Both the position numbers and the translations under genes were made by a program. A stretch of 64,000 nucleotides of DNA from Larkinella sp965227735 (lineage in GTDB: Bacteria; Bacteroidota; Bacteroidia; Cytophagales; Spirosomataceae): assembly GCF_965227735.1 (NCBI RefSeq), contig NZ_OZ245776.1:124001-188000 (forward strand), read 5' to 3'. Numbering within the stretch: position 1 is the first letter of the stretch; every line of letters begins with the position of its first letter. The notes under the pieces were generated by a model, which searched no databases, had not been told where the DNA came from, and was given only the letters and a program-made list of their open reading frames with translations. This document shows, one piece after another, positions 6,793 through 15,366 of this stretch.

Positions 6793-8085
6793 ATGCACAA
6801 TCTGGTTCCTATCGTTAGCCCCGAGCAGGCCGTCGAAGTTATTCAATCCGGCAATCGGGTGTTTGTTCACAGCGTGGCCCAAACGCCCCACCGGCTGATT
6901 GCAGCTATGGTCGGGCGGGCTTCAGCCGCCGGGCTGCGTGACATTGAAGTGTGTCACATGCACACGGAAGGCCATCTGCCGTATTGCGAAGAGCAGTACG
7001 CCGGGATTTTTAAGCCGAACTCGTTTTTCATCGGGGCCAACATGCGCAAGCAGGTCAATGCCGGTATCGCCGATTACGTTCCGATTTTTCTGAGTGAAAT
7101 TCCGTTGTTGTTCCAACGCCATATTCTGCCCCTCGATGTCGCCCTGATCCAGGTTTCGCCCCCCGATCAACACGGTTTCTGTTCGCTCGGGCCGTCGGTA
7201 GACATTTCATTAAGCGCCGTTAAATCAGCCAAATACGTAATTGCCCAGATCAATCCGAACGTTCCCCGGACCCACGGCGACGGCATTATCCACGTCAAAA
7301 CAATCCACGCGGCTGTGGAATGCGACGATCCGTTGTACGAAATGCCGCTAAAACCGGCGACGGTGACCGAACAGAAAATTGGCCGCTTCGTGGCTGAACT
7401 GGTGGAAGATGGTGCCACGCTGCAAATGGGCATCGGCGGGATTCCAAACGCGGTGCTGGCCGAATTGATTTACCACCAGAAACTGGGAATTCATACCGAA
7501 ATGTTCTCCGACGGCGTCATCGATCTGGTCGAGCGGGGCGTCATTACCAACGAACTCAAGAAAGCGATTCCGTATAAACTGGTTTCGTGTTTTGCGATGG
7601 GAACGCGCCGGTTGTACAATTTCATCGACGATAATCCCGCCGTGGTGATGAAGGAAGTGACTTACACCAATGACACGGCCATCATCCGTCGGAATCCGAA
7701 GGTGACGGCCATCAACAGCGCCATCGAAGTGGATCTGACGGGTCAGGTGTGTGCCGATACGATTGGAACCTATCAATATTCCGGGGTGGGTGGGCAAATG
7801 GATTTTGTGCGCGGAGCTTCGCTCTCGGAAGGTGGCAAACCGATCATCGCCCTGCCCTCGGTGACGAAATACGGCGAAAGCAAGATTGTGCCGTTCCTGA
7901 AAGAAGGCGCTGGCGTGACGACCACCCGCGCCCACGTTCACTACATCGTGACCGAGTACGGGGTGGCGTATCTGTACGGAAAAAACCTCCGCCAACGCGC
8001 CCGCGCACTCATCAACATCGCCCACCCCGACCACCGCGAATCGCTGGAACGGCAGGCGCACGAGCGGTTTAAAGTGTTTGAATAA
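6793..8085 (+). CDS. Acetyl-CoA hydrolase/transferase family CoA-transferase
   Basis: A 430-residue cytoplasmic enzyme of the family that includes 4-hydroxybutyrate CoA-transferase, Cat1 and Ach1; it moves CoA between carboxylates or hydrolyses acetyl-CoA. The glycine motif GIGGIPNA (213-220) is followed by GIHTEMFSDG, whose Glu (E236) aligns with the catalytic Glu of clostridial 4-hydroxybutyrate CoA-transferase as I recall it. GVGGQMDFVRGA and EYGVAYLYGK are further family signatures. Length is normal. It is a single-gene unit closed by a perfect 48-nt palindromic terminator. Whether it is a transferase or a hydrolase is not decided by sequence. Confidence 0.88.
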   Translation: MHNLVPIVSPEQAVEVIQSGNRVFVHSVAQTPHRLIAAMVGRASAAGLRDIEVCHMHTEGHLPYCEEQYAGIFKPNSFFIGANMRKQVNAGIADYVPIFLSEIPLLFQRHILPLDVALIQVSPPDQHGFCSLGPSVDISLSAVKSAKYVIAQINPNVPRTHGDGIIHVKTIHAAVECDDPLYEMPLKPATVTEQKIGRFVAELVEDGATLQMGIGGIPNAVLAELIYHQKLGIHTEMFSDGVIDLVERGVITNELKKAIPYKLVSCFAMGTRRLYNFIDDNPAVVMKEVTYTNDTAIIRRNPKVTAINSAIEVDLTGQVCADTIGTYQYSGVGGQMDFVRGASLSEGGKPIIALPSVTKYGESKIVPFLKEGAGVTTTRAHVHYIVTEYGVAYLYGKNLRQRARALINIAHPDHRESLERQAHERFKVFE

Positions 8086-8108
8086 GCGGTTTTTTTGGCG
8101 GAGAGACG

Positions 8109-8160
8109 AAGGCCCGTTCGGAAAAAGATTTATAAATCTTTTTCCGAACGGGCCTTTTTG
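8109..8160 (+). terminator. Perfect palindromic terminator
   Basis: Bases 8109-8156 form a 48-nt perfect palindrome (24-nt arms, minimal loop) followed by T residues, 23 bp after the CoA-transferase stop. Confidence 0.85.
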
Positions 8161-8338
8161 CACCACTTTTTTTGCCGGGCATTGCCGTAATAATCCATTT
8201 AATGATTAGAATCCGCTTGCTCTAAACGATTTATCATCGGATAAACACGCCCCCAGCCACATCCGTTTTTTCGCTGCGATGCCCTGACAAATGGCAAAAA
8301 CAAGTGAGTTGTCAGACCTGAACAAGAGGGATTCGAAA

Positions 8339-8356
8339 GTTAATTTGTAAATTAAC
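8339..8356. promoter_or_regulatory. 18-bp dyad upstream of the TPR kinase
   Basis: GTTAATTTGTAAATTAAC has perfect 8-bp arms with a 2-bp centre, 47 bp before the kinase ATG. It looks like an operator or a promoter-region dyad. The core AATTTGTAAATTAAC also occurs at about 5563-5577. Confidence 0.35.
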
Positions 8357-8402
8357 CCACGATTTGTTTTTGCTTCGACTCAATCGTTTTTCAACGCCCG
8401 GA

Positions 8403-10280
8403 ATGATCCCTTTTCAACTGCGTATACTTACTTCCTGTTTACTTTTCCTGTCTTTTTATTTCTTTCTGTTTTCTGCTTATTCTCAGACTTCCGAAATTAG
8501 AAAATTGCAAAAACAGCTTGTAAACACAACCGATAGTATCACCTACATTGACCATCTCAATACCATTGGCTTCATGATGCACATGAAAAGTGCGGATAGC
8601 TGTCTTCTCTACGGGGTAAAAGTCAAAGCGATGGCGGATCGGCACAACTACCCTAAAGGCAAAGCAGATGCCATTTGTAACATCGCAACGGCTTTTTTCT
8701 TAAAAGGACTTTATAGCCAGGCCCTGTCCTCGTATACAAAGGCACTTTTGGAATATGAAAGCGTGTCTGATACCATTGGAGTCGCTCACATGCTGATGAA
8801 TTCAGCCGTCGTTTATGAAGTATTGGGTGACACGCCAAACTCCTTAAAATTTTCCAGAAAGTCGTTGAATAAAGCAGCAGGGCTCGCCCGTGATTCCGTG
8901 AAAAGTATGTTATATGCCAACTACAGTTTTCTGATGCCTAAATCGCCTTCAGACTCATCCGGTTTCTATTTAGCGAAAGCCCAGGAAATAGCAATCCGGT
9001 TTAGGGATCAGCGTTCCCAGCTTTTTATAAACCAGCTAAAAAGTGATAAATTTTTAGAAAAAGGCGAAACTCAGGAAGCATTGGCGGTTATTTTAACGGC
9101 TTTACAGATAGCCCGGCAAAACAAATGGGAATACCACGAGATCGTCGGTTTGGATTATTATGCGCGTTATTTTTTGAAATTAAATAAAATCGATAGTGCC
9201 ATCGTGTGCTACAACCAAAGCTACAATTTGGCAAAAGCAAACGGTTTTATCACTTTTAAAGTCGAGATTTTGAAGTCGTTACAGAAGTGTTACCACTTAA
9301 AAGCTGACGTGCTTAATGAAGCTGCAACCAACACGCGACTCATTGAAGCTCTTGAAGAAGAAAAAAATTCCAGTAAAAATTTCATTGGTGATTATTTCAC
9401 CTATTACAACACCCAACAGGAGCTAAACCAGTTGGCCCTGCAGACAAAACATAACCGCTGGATCATTGGCCTGCTGATTGGCTTTTCAATCCTTCTCATC
9501 AGCACACTTATTTTTGTCTATACGCTTTATAAAAAACTACAAAAAAGTGCTCATCTGCAGCTCAGTTTAAATGAAAAAATAACTAAGCAAAACACATTAC
9601 TAACCCAGGCCGATGAGTTTAAGTCAAAATTAGTTTCGATGCTCGCACATGATTTCAGGTCTCCCCTCGCGACCACGCTAAGTATGGCGAGCTTGATGAA
9701 GGAAGATCACGTTTTTAGCAAAGAAGAATTAACTGTATTTTATAATTCACTGGAAAATGAGGTCAGTACGCTATTGCGAACGTTTGACAGTATTCTGCAA
9801 TGGGTGAAAAAACAATATTCCGGCTATACAGCGATGCCGGAACAAATTGAACTACACAATTTAATCGAAGAAGCAGCCGCCATTCACTACAGTCTTTTCA
9901 ATACTAAAAACTTAACCCTTGTAAACCGAATCGACCCTACCGCAACCTTACTGTCAGACAAGGAGATTATACAGTTCGTAAACAGAAACCTGATTCACAA
10001 TGCAATAAAATATTCTCCGGAAGGTGGAATGATCACTGCCGCCTTTAGAAAATCGGATACTGAAATTATCGTTTCTATAACCGATGAAGGAATGGGAATG
10101 ACGCCCGATCAACTCAATCAACTGTTTTCTTTTAGCAACACCACCCACAGTTCAATCGACCAGGGTGCGGGTGTAGCTTTGACAATTTGCAAAGATTTTA
10201 TAACGAAAATAAACGGCAGAATATGGGCAGAAAGTGCACCCGGACAGGGAACCACTTTCTTTTATGCCCTACCCGTCTAA
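8403..10280 (+). CDS. Orphan TPR-containing sensor histidine kinase
   Basis: A 625-residue sensor: signal peptide (ending FSAYSQ), a tetratricopeptide-type helical sensor region (about 35-340), one transmembrane helix (about 365-388), a coiled linker, a HisKA domain with the phospho-accepting His in AHDFRSPL (about residue 415) and a HATPase_c domain with N box NAIKYSPEGG and G1 DEGMGM. The G2 box reads GAGVALTI instead of GTGLGL. No response regulator is adjacent, which is usual for such periplasmic-TPR kinases in Bacteroidota. The ATG at 8403 is chosen over a TTG at 8364 because it gives a standard signal peptide. Confidence 0.87.
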   Translation: MIPFQLRILTSCLLFLSFYFFLFSAYSQTSEIRKLQKQLVNTTDSITYIDHLNTIGFMMHMKSADSCLLYGVKVKAMADRHNYPKGKADAICNIATAFFLKGLYSQALSSYTKALLEYESVSDTIGVAHMLMNSAVVYEVLGDTPNSLKFSRKSLNKAAGLARDSVKSMLYANYSFLMPKSPSDSSGFYLAKAQEIAIRFRDQRSQLFINQLKSDKFLEKGETQEALAVILTALQIARQNKWEYHEIVGLDYYARYFLKLNKIDSAIVCYNQSYNLAKANGFITFKVEILKSLQKCYHLKADVLNEAATNTRLIEALEEEKNSSKNFIGDYFTYYNTQQELNQLALQTKHNRWIIGLLIGFSILLISTLIFVYTLYKKLQKSAHLQLSLNEKITKQNTLLTQADEFKSKLVSMLAHDFRSPLATTLSMASLMKEDHVFSKEELTVFYNSLENEVSTLLRTFDSILQWVKKQYSGYTAMPEQIELHNLIEEAAAIHYSLFNTKNLTLVNRIDPTATLLSDKEIIQFVNRNLIHNAIKYSPEGGMITAAFRKSDTEIIVSITDEGMGMTPDQLNQLFSFSNTTHSSIDQGAGVALTICKDFITKINGRIWAESAPGQGTTFFYALPV

Positions 10281-10295
10281 TGCCTGCTTCTGAAT

Positions 10296-11033
10296 TCATT
10301 TTCCGCTTTGTCTCCCAAACAAAACCGTCATCATCCGCTCAAACTCCGACTGCCACGGCGCTGAAATGATGATTTCTTCGTTTGAAACCGGGTGTTGAAA
10401 CCGGATTTCCTGCGCGTGCAGCAGCATGGTTTCCATTCCGAAACGCTCCTTAAAGAGCTTGTTCTGTTTGTTGCAGCCGTGGGGCCGGTCGCCGATGATT
10501 GGGTGAAAGATGTGCGCCAGGTGTTTGCGGAGCTGGTGAAACCGGCCGGTTGTCGGTTTTAATTCCACGAGCGAATACCGGGAGGTGGCGTGTTTGCCAA
10601 ACGGCAAATCCACTTCGGTGCGTTGGAGCGTTTTCAGTTTGGTAAAAGCCCCTTGAACAATTCCGTCGTCGCGCCGGAGCGGATAATCGATCTCCAGTTC
10701 ATCGTCGGTATAACCGCGCACAATGGCCAGATAGGTTTTGTGCACCTTCCCCTCGGCAAACTGCTGCTGCATGGCGGAATTCAGGGTTTCAGTCAGGGCG
10801 AAGAGCAAAACGCCCCCGGTTTTCCGGTCGAGCCGGTGAACCGGATAGACCCGCTGCCCCAACTGATCGCGCAGGAGCTGAACCGCAAATTCGCTGGCAT
10901 CGCTGGCGATCATCGACCGATGTACGAGTAATCCGTGTGGTTTGTTAATGGCCACCAGGTCAGCCGATTGATACAAAATTTCGAGCGGTTTTCGCTCGCG
11001 ATGCACTTCCAGAACCACTTGCTCCCCGCCCAT
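10296..11033 (-). CDS. truC: tRNA pseudouridine(65) synthase TruC-like
   Basis: A 245-residue RluA-family pseudouridine synthase. HRLDRKTGG holds the catalytic Asp, and RFHQLRKHLAHIFHPIIGD plus the following HGCNKQNK are typical of TruC, which modifies U65 of tRNA-Ile and tRNA-Asp in E. coli. Length fits. The ATG at 11033-11031 overlaps the TGA of the upstream glycosidase gene by one base (TGATG), an arrangement that allows coupled reinitiation. A TTG three bases earlier is a less likely start. The 3' end is 15 bp from the convergent kinase gene. Confidence 0.88.
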   Translation of the reverse strand: MGGEQVVLEVHRERKPLEILYQSADLVAINKPHGLLVHRSMIASDASEFAVQLLRDQLGQRVYPVHRLDRKTGGVLLFALTETLNSAMQQQFAEGKVHKTYLAIVRGYTDDELEIDYPLRRDDGIVQGAFTKLKTLQRTEVDLPFGKHATSRYSLVELKPTTGRFHQLRKHLAHIFHPIIGDRPHGCNKQNKLFKERFGMETMLLHAQEIRFQHPVSNEEIIISAPWQSEFERMMTVLFGRQSGK

Positions 11034-12178
11034 CAATACTTCGCCAGCAGGTTCAACAATTTCCGGTCCAGTTTGTGGCCTTGCCAGTCTTCATACGCCA
11101 CATCGGCCCGTTTGGAATCCAGTACGCCGAAATCTCCGCTGAATTCCCAGAGCGCAAATCCGATGCCGTTGCTCGTCAGAATGTCGAGCACATCGCCAAA
11201 CCAGGCCAGAAAAACGTCGTGCGGGGTCTTGTTCCAGGCACCACATTCGCCACAATGCACACCGACGCCCTTGTTGACCAGTTCAATCCACGGTTTGTAA
11301 AACGTTTCGAGCATCGCGCGGCTCAGGTATTTATCGCCCACCTGTCCCGGCCATTTCGGCATCGGCAGATTCTCAGGATCTTTGTTGGCCCAGGGAGCTT
11401 TGTAATGCGAAATGATGCCCGGATTGTAGCCCCGGCAACTCTGGGCTATGTCCAGATCGGTGATTTCGGGAATCACCGACGACCCCACATCGTTGCCATC
11501 AGCAATCACCAGGTGTTTCGGATTCTCTTTGCGAATGGCTTCCAGAGCCGCCAGCGCCACTTTTCGATAGACGGCGCCCGGCACCGAACTGCGTTTGGAA
11601 AGCTGGTCGTTCATGTCTTCCCGCATACTCGGTTCGTTCAGCAAATCGAAGCTGATTTTCTGAGAAGAGACATTTTTATAGCGTTTCGCCCAAAAGTTCC
11701 AGTGGAAATTGAAAGCGTCCTGCGCAGGCTGATCCGTCCAGAGGTTGTAGGGTTCGTGAAAACCGGCGTTGACGCAGTAGCCCGGTGCACGGTGCAAATT
11801 CAGGCTGACGTGGAGGTTGTGTTTGTGGGCCATTGCCACCAGCTTATCAATCCGATCCACGGCCTGCTCGTCAATCTGGTAGACTTCGTCGGGTGTGATG
11901 TTGCGACTCCGGTCAAATTTCAGGTAGGTCGGATAGGCCATCGGCAGCCGGACGAAATCGAATCCCCAGTCGCGCATCCACTTGAATTGTTCCTCGGCGG
12001 TCGGCTTCCGACCCTGCGCCGGATTGGGTGAAAAGAAATCCAGCAGGTTAAAGCCTTTCCATTTCGGCAGTTTGTTTTTGGCCGCCGGAGCGGAAGACGC
12101 GGCCAAAACCGCCGGGCCGGAAGCGGTTACGGCGGCTGCCAAAAGGCCGGTATTTTGGAGAAACGTTCGGCGTTGCAT
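11033..12178 (-). CDS. Exported glycoside hydrolase family 5 (cellulase-type) enzyme
   Basis: A 381-residue GH5 hydrolase. The N-terminus QRRTFLQN followed by a hydrophobic stretch ending near VLAASS looks like a twin-arginine signal. The acid/base Glu is in DLLNEPSM and the nucleophile in HCGECGAWN. The retaining (beta/alpha)8 fold acts on beta-linked glucans, mannans or related polysaccharides; specificity is open. A -7-like CAAACTTA lies at 12204-12211 on this strand. Its stop overlaps the start of truC, an odd pairing of a secreted glycosidase with a tRNA-modifying enzyme. Confidence 0.88.
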   Translation of the reverse strand: MQRRTFLQNTGLLAAAVTASGPAVLAASSAPAAKNKLPKWKGFNLLDFFSPNPAQGRKPTAEEQFKWMRDWGFDFVRLPMAYPTYLKFDRSRNITPDEVYQIDEQAVDRIDKLVAMAHKHNLHVSLNLHRAPGYCVNAGFHEPYNLWTDQPAQDAFNFHWNFWAKRYKNVSSQKISFDLLNEPSMREDMNDQLSKRSSVPGAVYRKVALAALEAIRKENPKHLVIADGNDVGSSVIPEITDLDIAQSCRGYNPGIISHYKAPWANKDPENLPMPKWPGQVGDKYLSRAMLETFYKPWIELVNKGVGVHCGECGAWNKTPHDVFLAWFGDVLDILTSNGIGFALWEFSGDFGVLDSKRADVAYEDWQGHKLDRKLLNLLAKY

Positions 12179-12253
12179 AAAGGATTATGGAATAGATGCA
12201 GTACAAACTTACTCAAAAACCCACCTGATTACCCCGTATCCTGGCGACATTCG

Positions 12254-12469
12254 TCAGTTGTGAATCTTTTCCACTTCACTTTGTAATTTCAAAACCGTCT
12301 GGTTGTCCTCCTGTTCGATCACCAGCGCCGGATTATCCTCGGAGCCGTTTCGCTTGATCTTCGACCCTTTGATGGTCTTTTCAATTTCCTCTTTGTGGAC
12401 TTCTATCACCTTTCCTTCGGCATGACCGCTGGCGTATTTCCAGCGTACCTTGTCACCTTTCCTGATCAT
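12254..12469 (-). CDS. DUF2945 (HVA1/Tudor-like) small protein
   Basis: A 71-residue basic, cytoplasmic protein of the DUF2945 'hypervirulence-associated' family, predicted to form a small SH3/Tudor-like barrel. It opens with IRKGDKVRWKYASG and contains the conserved GKVIEVHKEEIEKTIKGS segment and ALVIEQEDN. Function in bacteria is unknown. It is a separate gene between the GH5 unit and the divergent phospholipase gene. Confidence 0.8.
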   Translation of the reverse strand: MIRKGDKVRWKYASGHAEGKVIEVHKEEIEKTIKGSKIKRNGSEDNPALVIEQEDNQTVLKLQSEVEKIHN

Positions 12470-12682
12470 CGCTCTGTTTCGTTGGTTGAACAGGCTAGTA
12501 ACCGGGTGTTCGAAATAATTGTTGTGTCGAGTCCCCTATTAAGGTATGTACAAGCCGAAATGAATAGGCCTGCGCTCTGCCGCTAAATATGGAAAAGTTA
12601 TCATACTGTTAAATAGAGCGGTTTTTTATCATTTCGGAGCGAAAAAAAAGTATCTTTACTAACCCACAACTCTCAACCCGAA

Positions 12683-15265
12683 ATGACGGACAGCAGAAGA
12701 GAATTTCTAAAAAAAGCCGCCTTGCTAGCCGGTGGCACAAGCCTGTTTCAGGTTCTCCCCGATTCGATCCAGAAAGCCATGGCCATCGACCCCCAGCCGG
12801 GCAGCACCTTTCAGGATGCCGAACACATCGTCATTCTGATGCAGGAAAACCGCTCCTTCGACCATTGCTACGGGTCGCTACGGGGCGTCCGGGGTTTCAA
12901 CGACCCGCGGGCGATTACGCTGCCCAACAAAAACCCGGTCTGGCTCCAGACCAATGCCGCCGGTGAAACCTACGTGCCTTTCCGGCTGAATCTGAAAGAC
13001 ACCAAAGCCACCTGGATGAGCTCGCTCCCCCACTCCTGGACCAATCAGGTAGACGCCCGCAACGATGGCAAATACGACAAGTGGCTGGATTCCAAGCAAT
13101 CGGGCCGAAAAGAATATGCCAAAATGCCCCTGACCATGGGCTATTACAACCGGCAGGACATTCCGTTTTACTACGCCCTGGCCGACGCCTTTACGGTTTG
13201 CGACCAGAATTTCTGTTCGTCCCTGACCGGCACCACGCCCAACCGGCTTTACCTCTGGACCGGCACCATCCGGGAAAAACCGGATCGGAATGTAAAAGCC
13301 AACGTCCGGAATGAGGACGTCGACTACGACGATCCGGCCCACTGGAAAACCTTTCCCGAGCGGCTGGAAGAAAACGGCATTTCGTGGCGGATTTACCAGA
13401 ACGAACTGAGCCTGCCCGTCGGCTTTGAAGGCGAAGAAGAAGGCTGGCTGGCCAATTTTACCGACAATCCCATCGAGTGGTTCGAACAATATAACGTCGG
13501 ATTTTCGGAAGCGTACCAGCGTTATCTGGCTAAAAAACTCCCCGAACTGCCGGGCGAAATTCAGGCTTTGACGTCCAAAATCAACGCGTTGCCCGAAACC
13601 GACAGCAACCTGCCCAAACTGAAGCGGGAACTGGGCCGGAAAGAACAGGAATTGAAAATCGGCCGGGAACACCAGGTCAAATTCAGCCGGGAAAACTACG
13701 CCAAATTGTCGCAACGGGAGAAAAACCTGCACGAGAAAGCCTTTACGACCAATAAAAACGACCCGCATTACCACGAACTGACGAAGCTGAAATACCACGA
13801 CGGCAGCACGGAACGGGAAGTTGAAATTCCGAAAGGCGATGTGCTGCACCAGTTTCGGGCGGATGTGAAAAACCGCACGCTGCCGACGGTTTCGTGGGTG
13901 GTGGCCCCCGAAAATTACTCCGATCACCCCGGCGCGGCCTGGTACGGAGCGTGGTACATTTCTGAAATGCTCGACATCCTGACCCAAAATCCGGATGTCT
14001 GGAAAAAGACGGTTTTCATCTTGTGCTACGACGAAAACGACGGTTATTTCGACCACGTTCCGCCGTTTGTGGCACCCCATCCCGACAAGCCAGAAACCGG
14101 AAAAGTGTCCAAAGGCATCGACACCAGCGTCGAACACGTCTATATGGAGCATGAACTGCAACGCAAAAGCCCGAACGCTCAGAAAGAAGCCCGGGCTGGT
14201 GCCATCGGGCTGGGGTATCGTGTGCCGCTTGTCATTGCCTCACCCTGGAGCCGGGGCGGCAAGGTGTCGTCGGAGGTTTTCGATCACACGTCCATTCTCC
14301 AGTTTCTGGAAGTGTTTCTGAGCAAGAAAACCGGTAAGAAAATTGAAGAGTCGAACATCAGTGCGTGGCGTCGGACGGTTTGCGGGGATTTGACCTCGGT
14401 GTTCCGGCCCTACAAAGGCGAGAAAATACCGATGCCGGCTTTCGTGGAGAAAAACGAGTTTGTCGAAAGCATTCACAAAGCCCAGTTCAAGGAGTTGCCG
14501 TCGGATTTCAAGGTGCTGACGACCGACGAAATCAACAAAATCAAACAGGCACCCCAGTCGTCTCCGCTCCTGCCAAAGCAGGAGAAAGGCCTGCGGTCGT
14601 CGCTGGCGATTCCGTACGAATTATACGCCGATGGCCAGTTCGATCCGGACCAGAAAGCGTTTGACATTACCCTGCAAGCGAAAAATGACGTTTTTGGTGC
14701 GCAGTCGGCGGGCTCGCCTTTCACGGTGTATGCACTGAATAACTTCGTGTCGGAAAACGAAAACGCCGAGCGCGCTATGCAGGTTCGGAATTATGCCGTG
14801 TCCGTCGGTGACCGGCTGAGCGACCGCTGGGACATTCGGGAATTCGAGAACGAGACCTACCAGTTTCGGGTCAATGGCCCCAACGGTTTTTTCCGCGAGT
14901 TCATCGGAACCGCCAACGATCCACGGGTTGCGGTTCAGTGCGACTACCAGCGTACGGCCCCACAGGCCAACACGCTCAGCGGCTCGGTTGAACTCAACAT
15001 CACCAACCTCGATCCGGCCCGGGCTTTCACCATCGAGGTGAAAGACAACGCCTACCAAACCGGCACCCAGACCCAAACCCTGGCCGCAGCCGGTTCGAAA
15101 GGGAGCCAAATCAGCCTGATTCTGGATCTGAGCCGCAGCTTCGGCTGGTACGATTTCAGCGTGAACGTGGAGGGCCATCCGGTTTTCGAGAAACGATATG
15201 CTGGTCGGGTTGAAACCGGAAAAGAAGGGTTTTCGGACCCGGTGATGGGTGGGGAGTTGGTTTGA
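12683..15265 (+). CDS. Phosphocholine-specific phospholipase C, Tat-exported
   Basis: An 860-residue enzyme of the phosphoesterase (AcpA/PlcN) superfamily that hydrolyses phosphatidylcholine and related lipids to diacylglycerol and phosphocholine. SRREFLKK then a hydrophobic core is a clear twin-arginine signal. The catalytic motif MQENRSFDHCYG lies at about residues 53-64, and the metal/phosphate-binding CYDENDGYFDHVPP at about 450. Two C-terminal beta domains (about 640-850) complete the phosphocholine-specific architecture. An internal charged helical insert (about 290-350) rich in Lys and Glu is visible. TATCTTTA at about 12651 is a weak -7 match. It is a single-gene unit ended by a shared terminator. 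Confidence 0.9.
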   Translation: MTDSRREFLKKAALLAGGTSLFQVLPDSIQKAMAIDPQPGSTFQDAEHIVILMQENRSFDHCYGSLRGVRGFNDPRAITLPNKNPVWLQTNAAGETYVPFRLNLKDTKATWMSSLPHSWTNQVDARNDGKYDKWLDSKQSGRKEYAKMPLTMGYYNRQDIPFYYALADAFTVCDQNFCSSLTGTTPNRLYLWTGTIREKPDRNVKANVRNEDVDYDDPAHWKTFPERLEENGISWRIYQNELSLPVGFEGEEEGWLANFTDNPIEWFEQYNVGFSEAYQRYLAKKLPELPGEIQALTSKINALPETDSNLPKLKRELGRKEQELKIGREHQVKFSRENYAKLSQREKNLHEKAFTTNKNDPHYHELTKLKYHDGSTEREVEIPKGDVLHQFRADVKNRTLPTVSWVVAPENYSDHPGAAWYGAWYISEMLDILTQNPDVWKKTVFILCYDENDGYFDHVPPFVAPHPDKPETGKVSKGIDTSVEHVYMEHELQRKSPNAQKEARAGAIGLGYRVPLVIASPWSRGGKVSSEVFDHTSILQFLEVFLSKKTGKKIEESNISAWRRTVCGDLTSVFRPYKGEKIPMPAFVEKNEFVESIHKAQFKELPSDFKVLTTDEINKIKQAPQSSPLLPKQEKGLRSSLAIPYELYADGQFDPDQKAFDITLQAKNDVFGAQSAGSPFTVYALNNFVSENENAERAMQVRNYAVSVGDRLSDRWDIREFENETYQFRVNGPNGFFREFIGTANDPRVAVQCDYQRTAPQANTLSGSVELNITNLDPARAFTIEVKDNAYQTGTQTQTLAAAGSKGSQISLILDLSRSFGWYDFSVNVEGHPVFEKRYAGRVETGKEGFSDPVMGGELV

Positions 15266-15310
15266 GGGGATTCTGAATAACCATATAGAAAACCCCGTAT
15301 TTATCCTTAT

Positions 15311-15350
15311 ACAAAAAAAGCCGTATCTGACAAGGATACGGCTTTTTTGT
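15311..15350. terminator. Bidirectional terminator
   Basis: AAAAAAAGCCGTATC (15313-15327) and GATACGGCTTTTTT (15335-15348) form a stem with an A tract before and a T tract after, between the convergent phospholipase and T9SS-cargo genes; it can serve both strands. Confidence 0.88.
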
Positions 15351-15366
15351 CCTTCAGGGAATGGTA

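Noticed and set aside
12878..14161. 427-codon open frame antisense to the phospholipase C gene
   Set aside because: It is the mirror of a strongly supported coding frame, has no domain or signal peptide, and arises from the codon pattern of GC-rich DNA.
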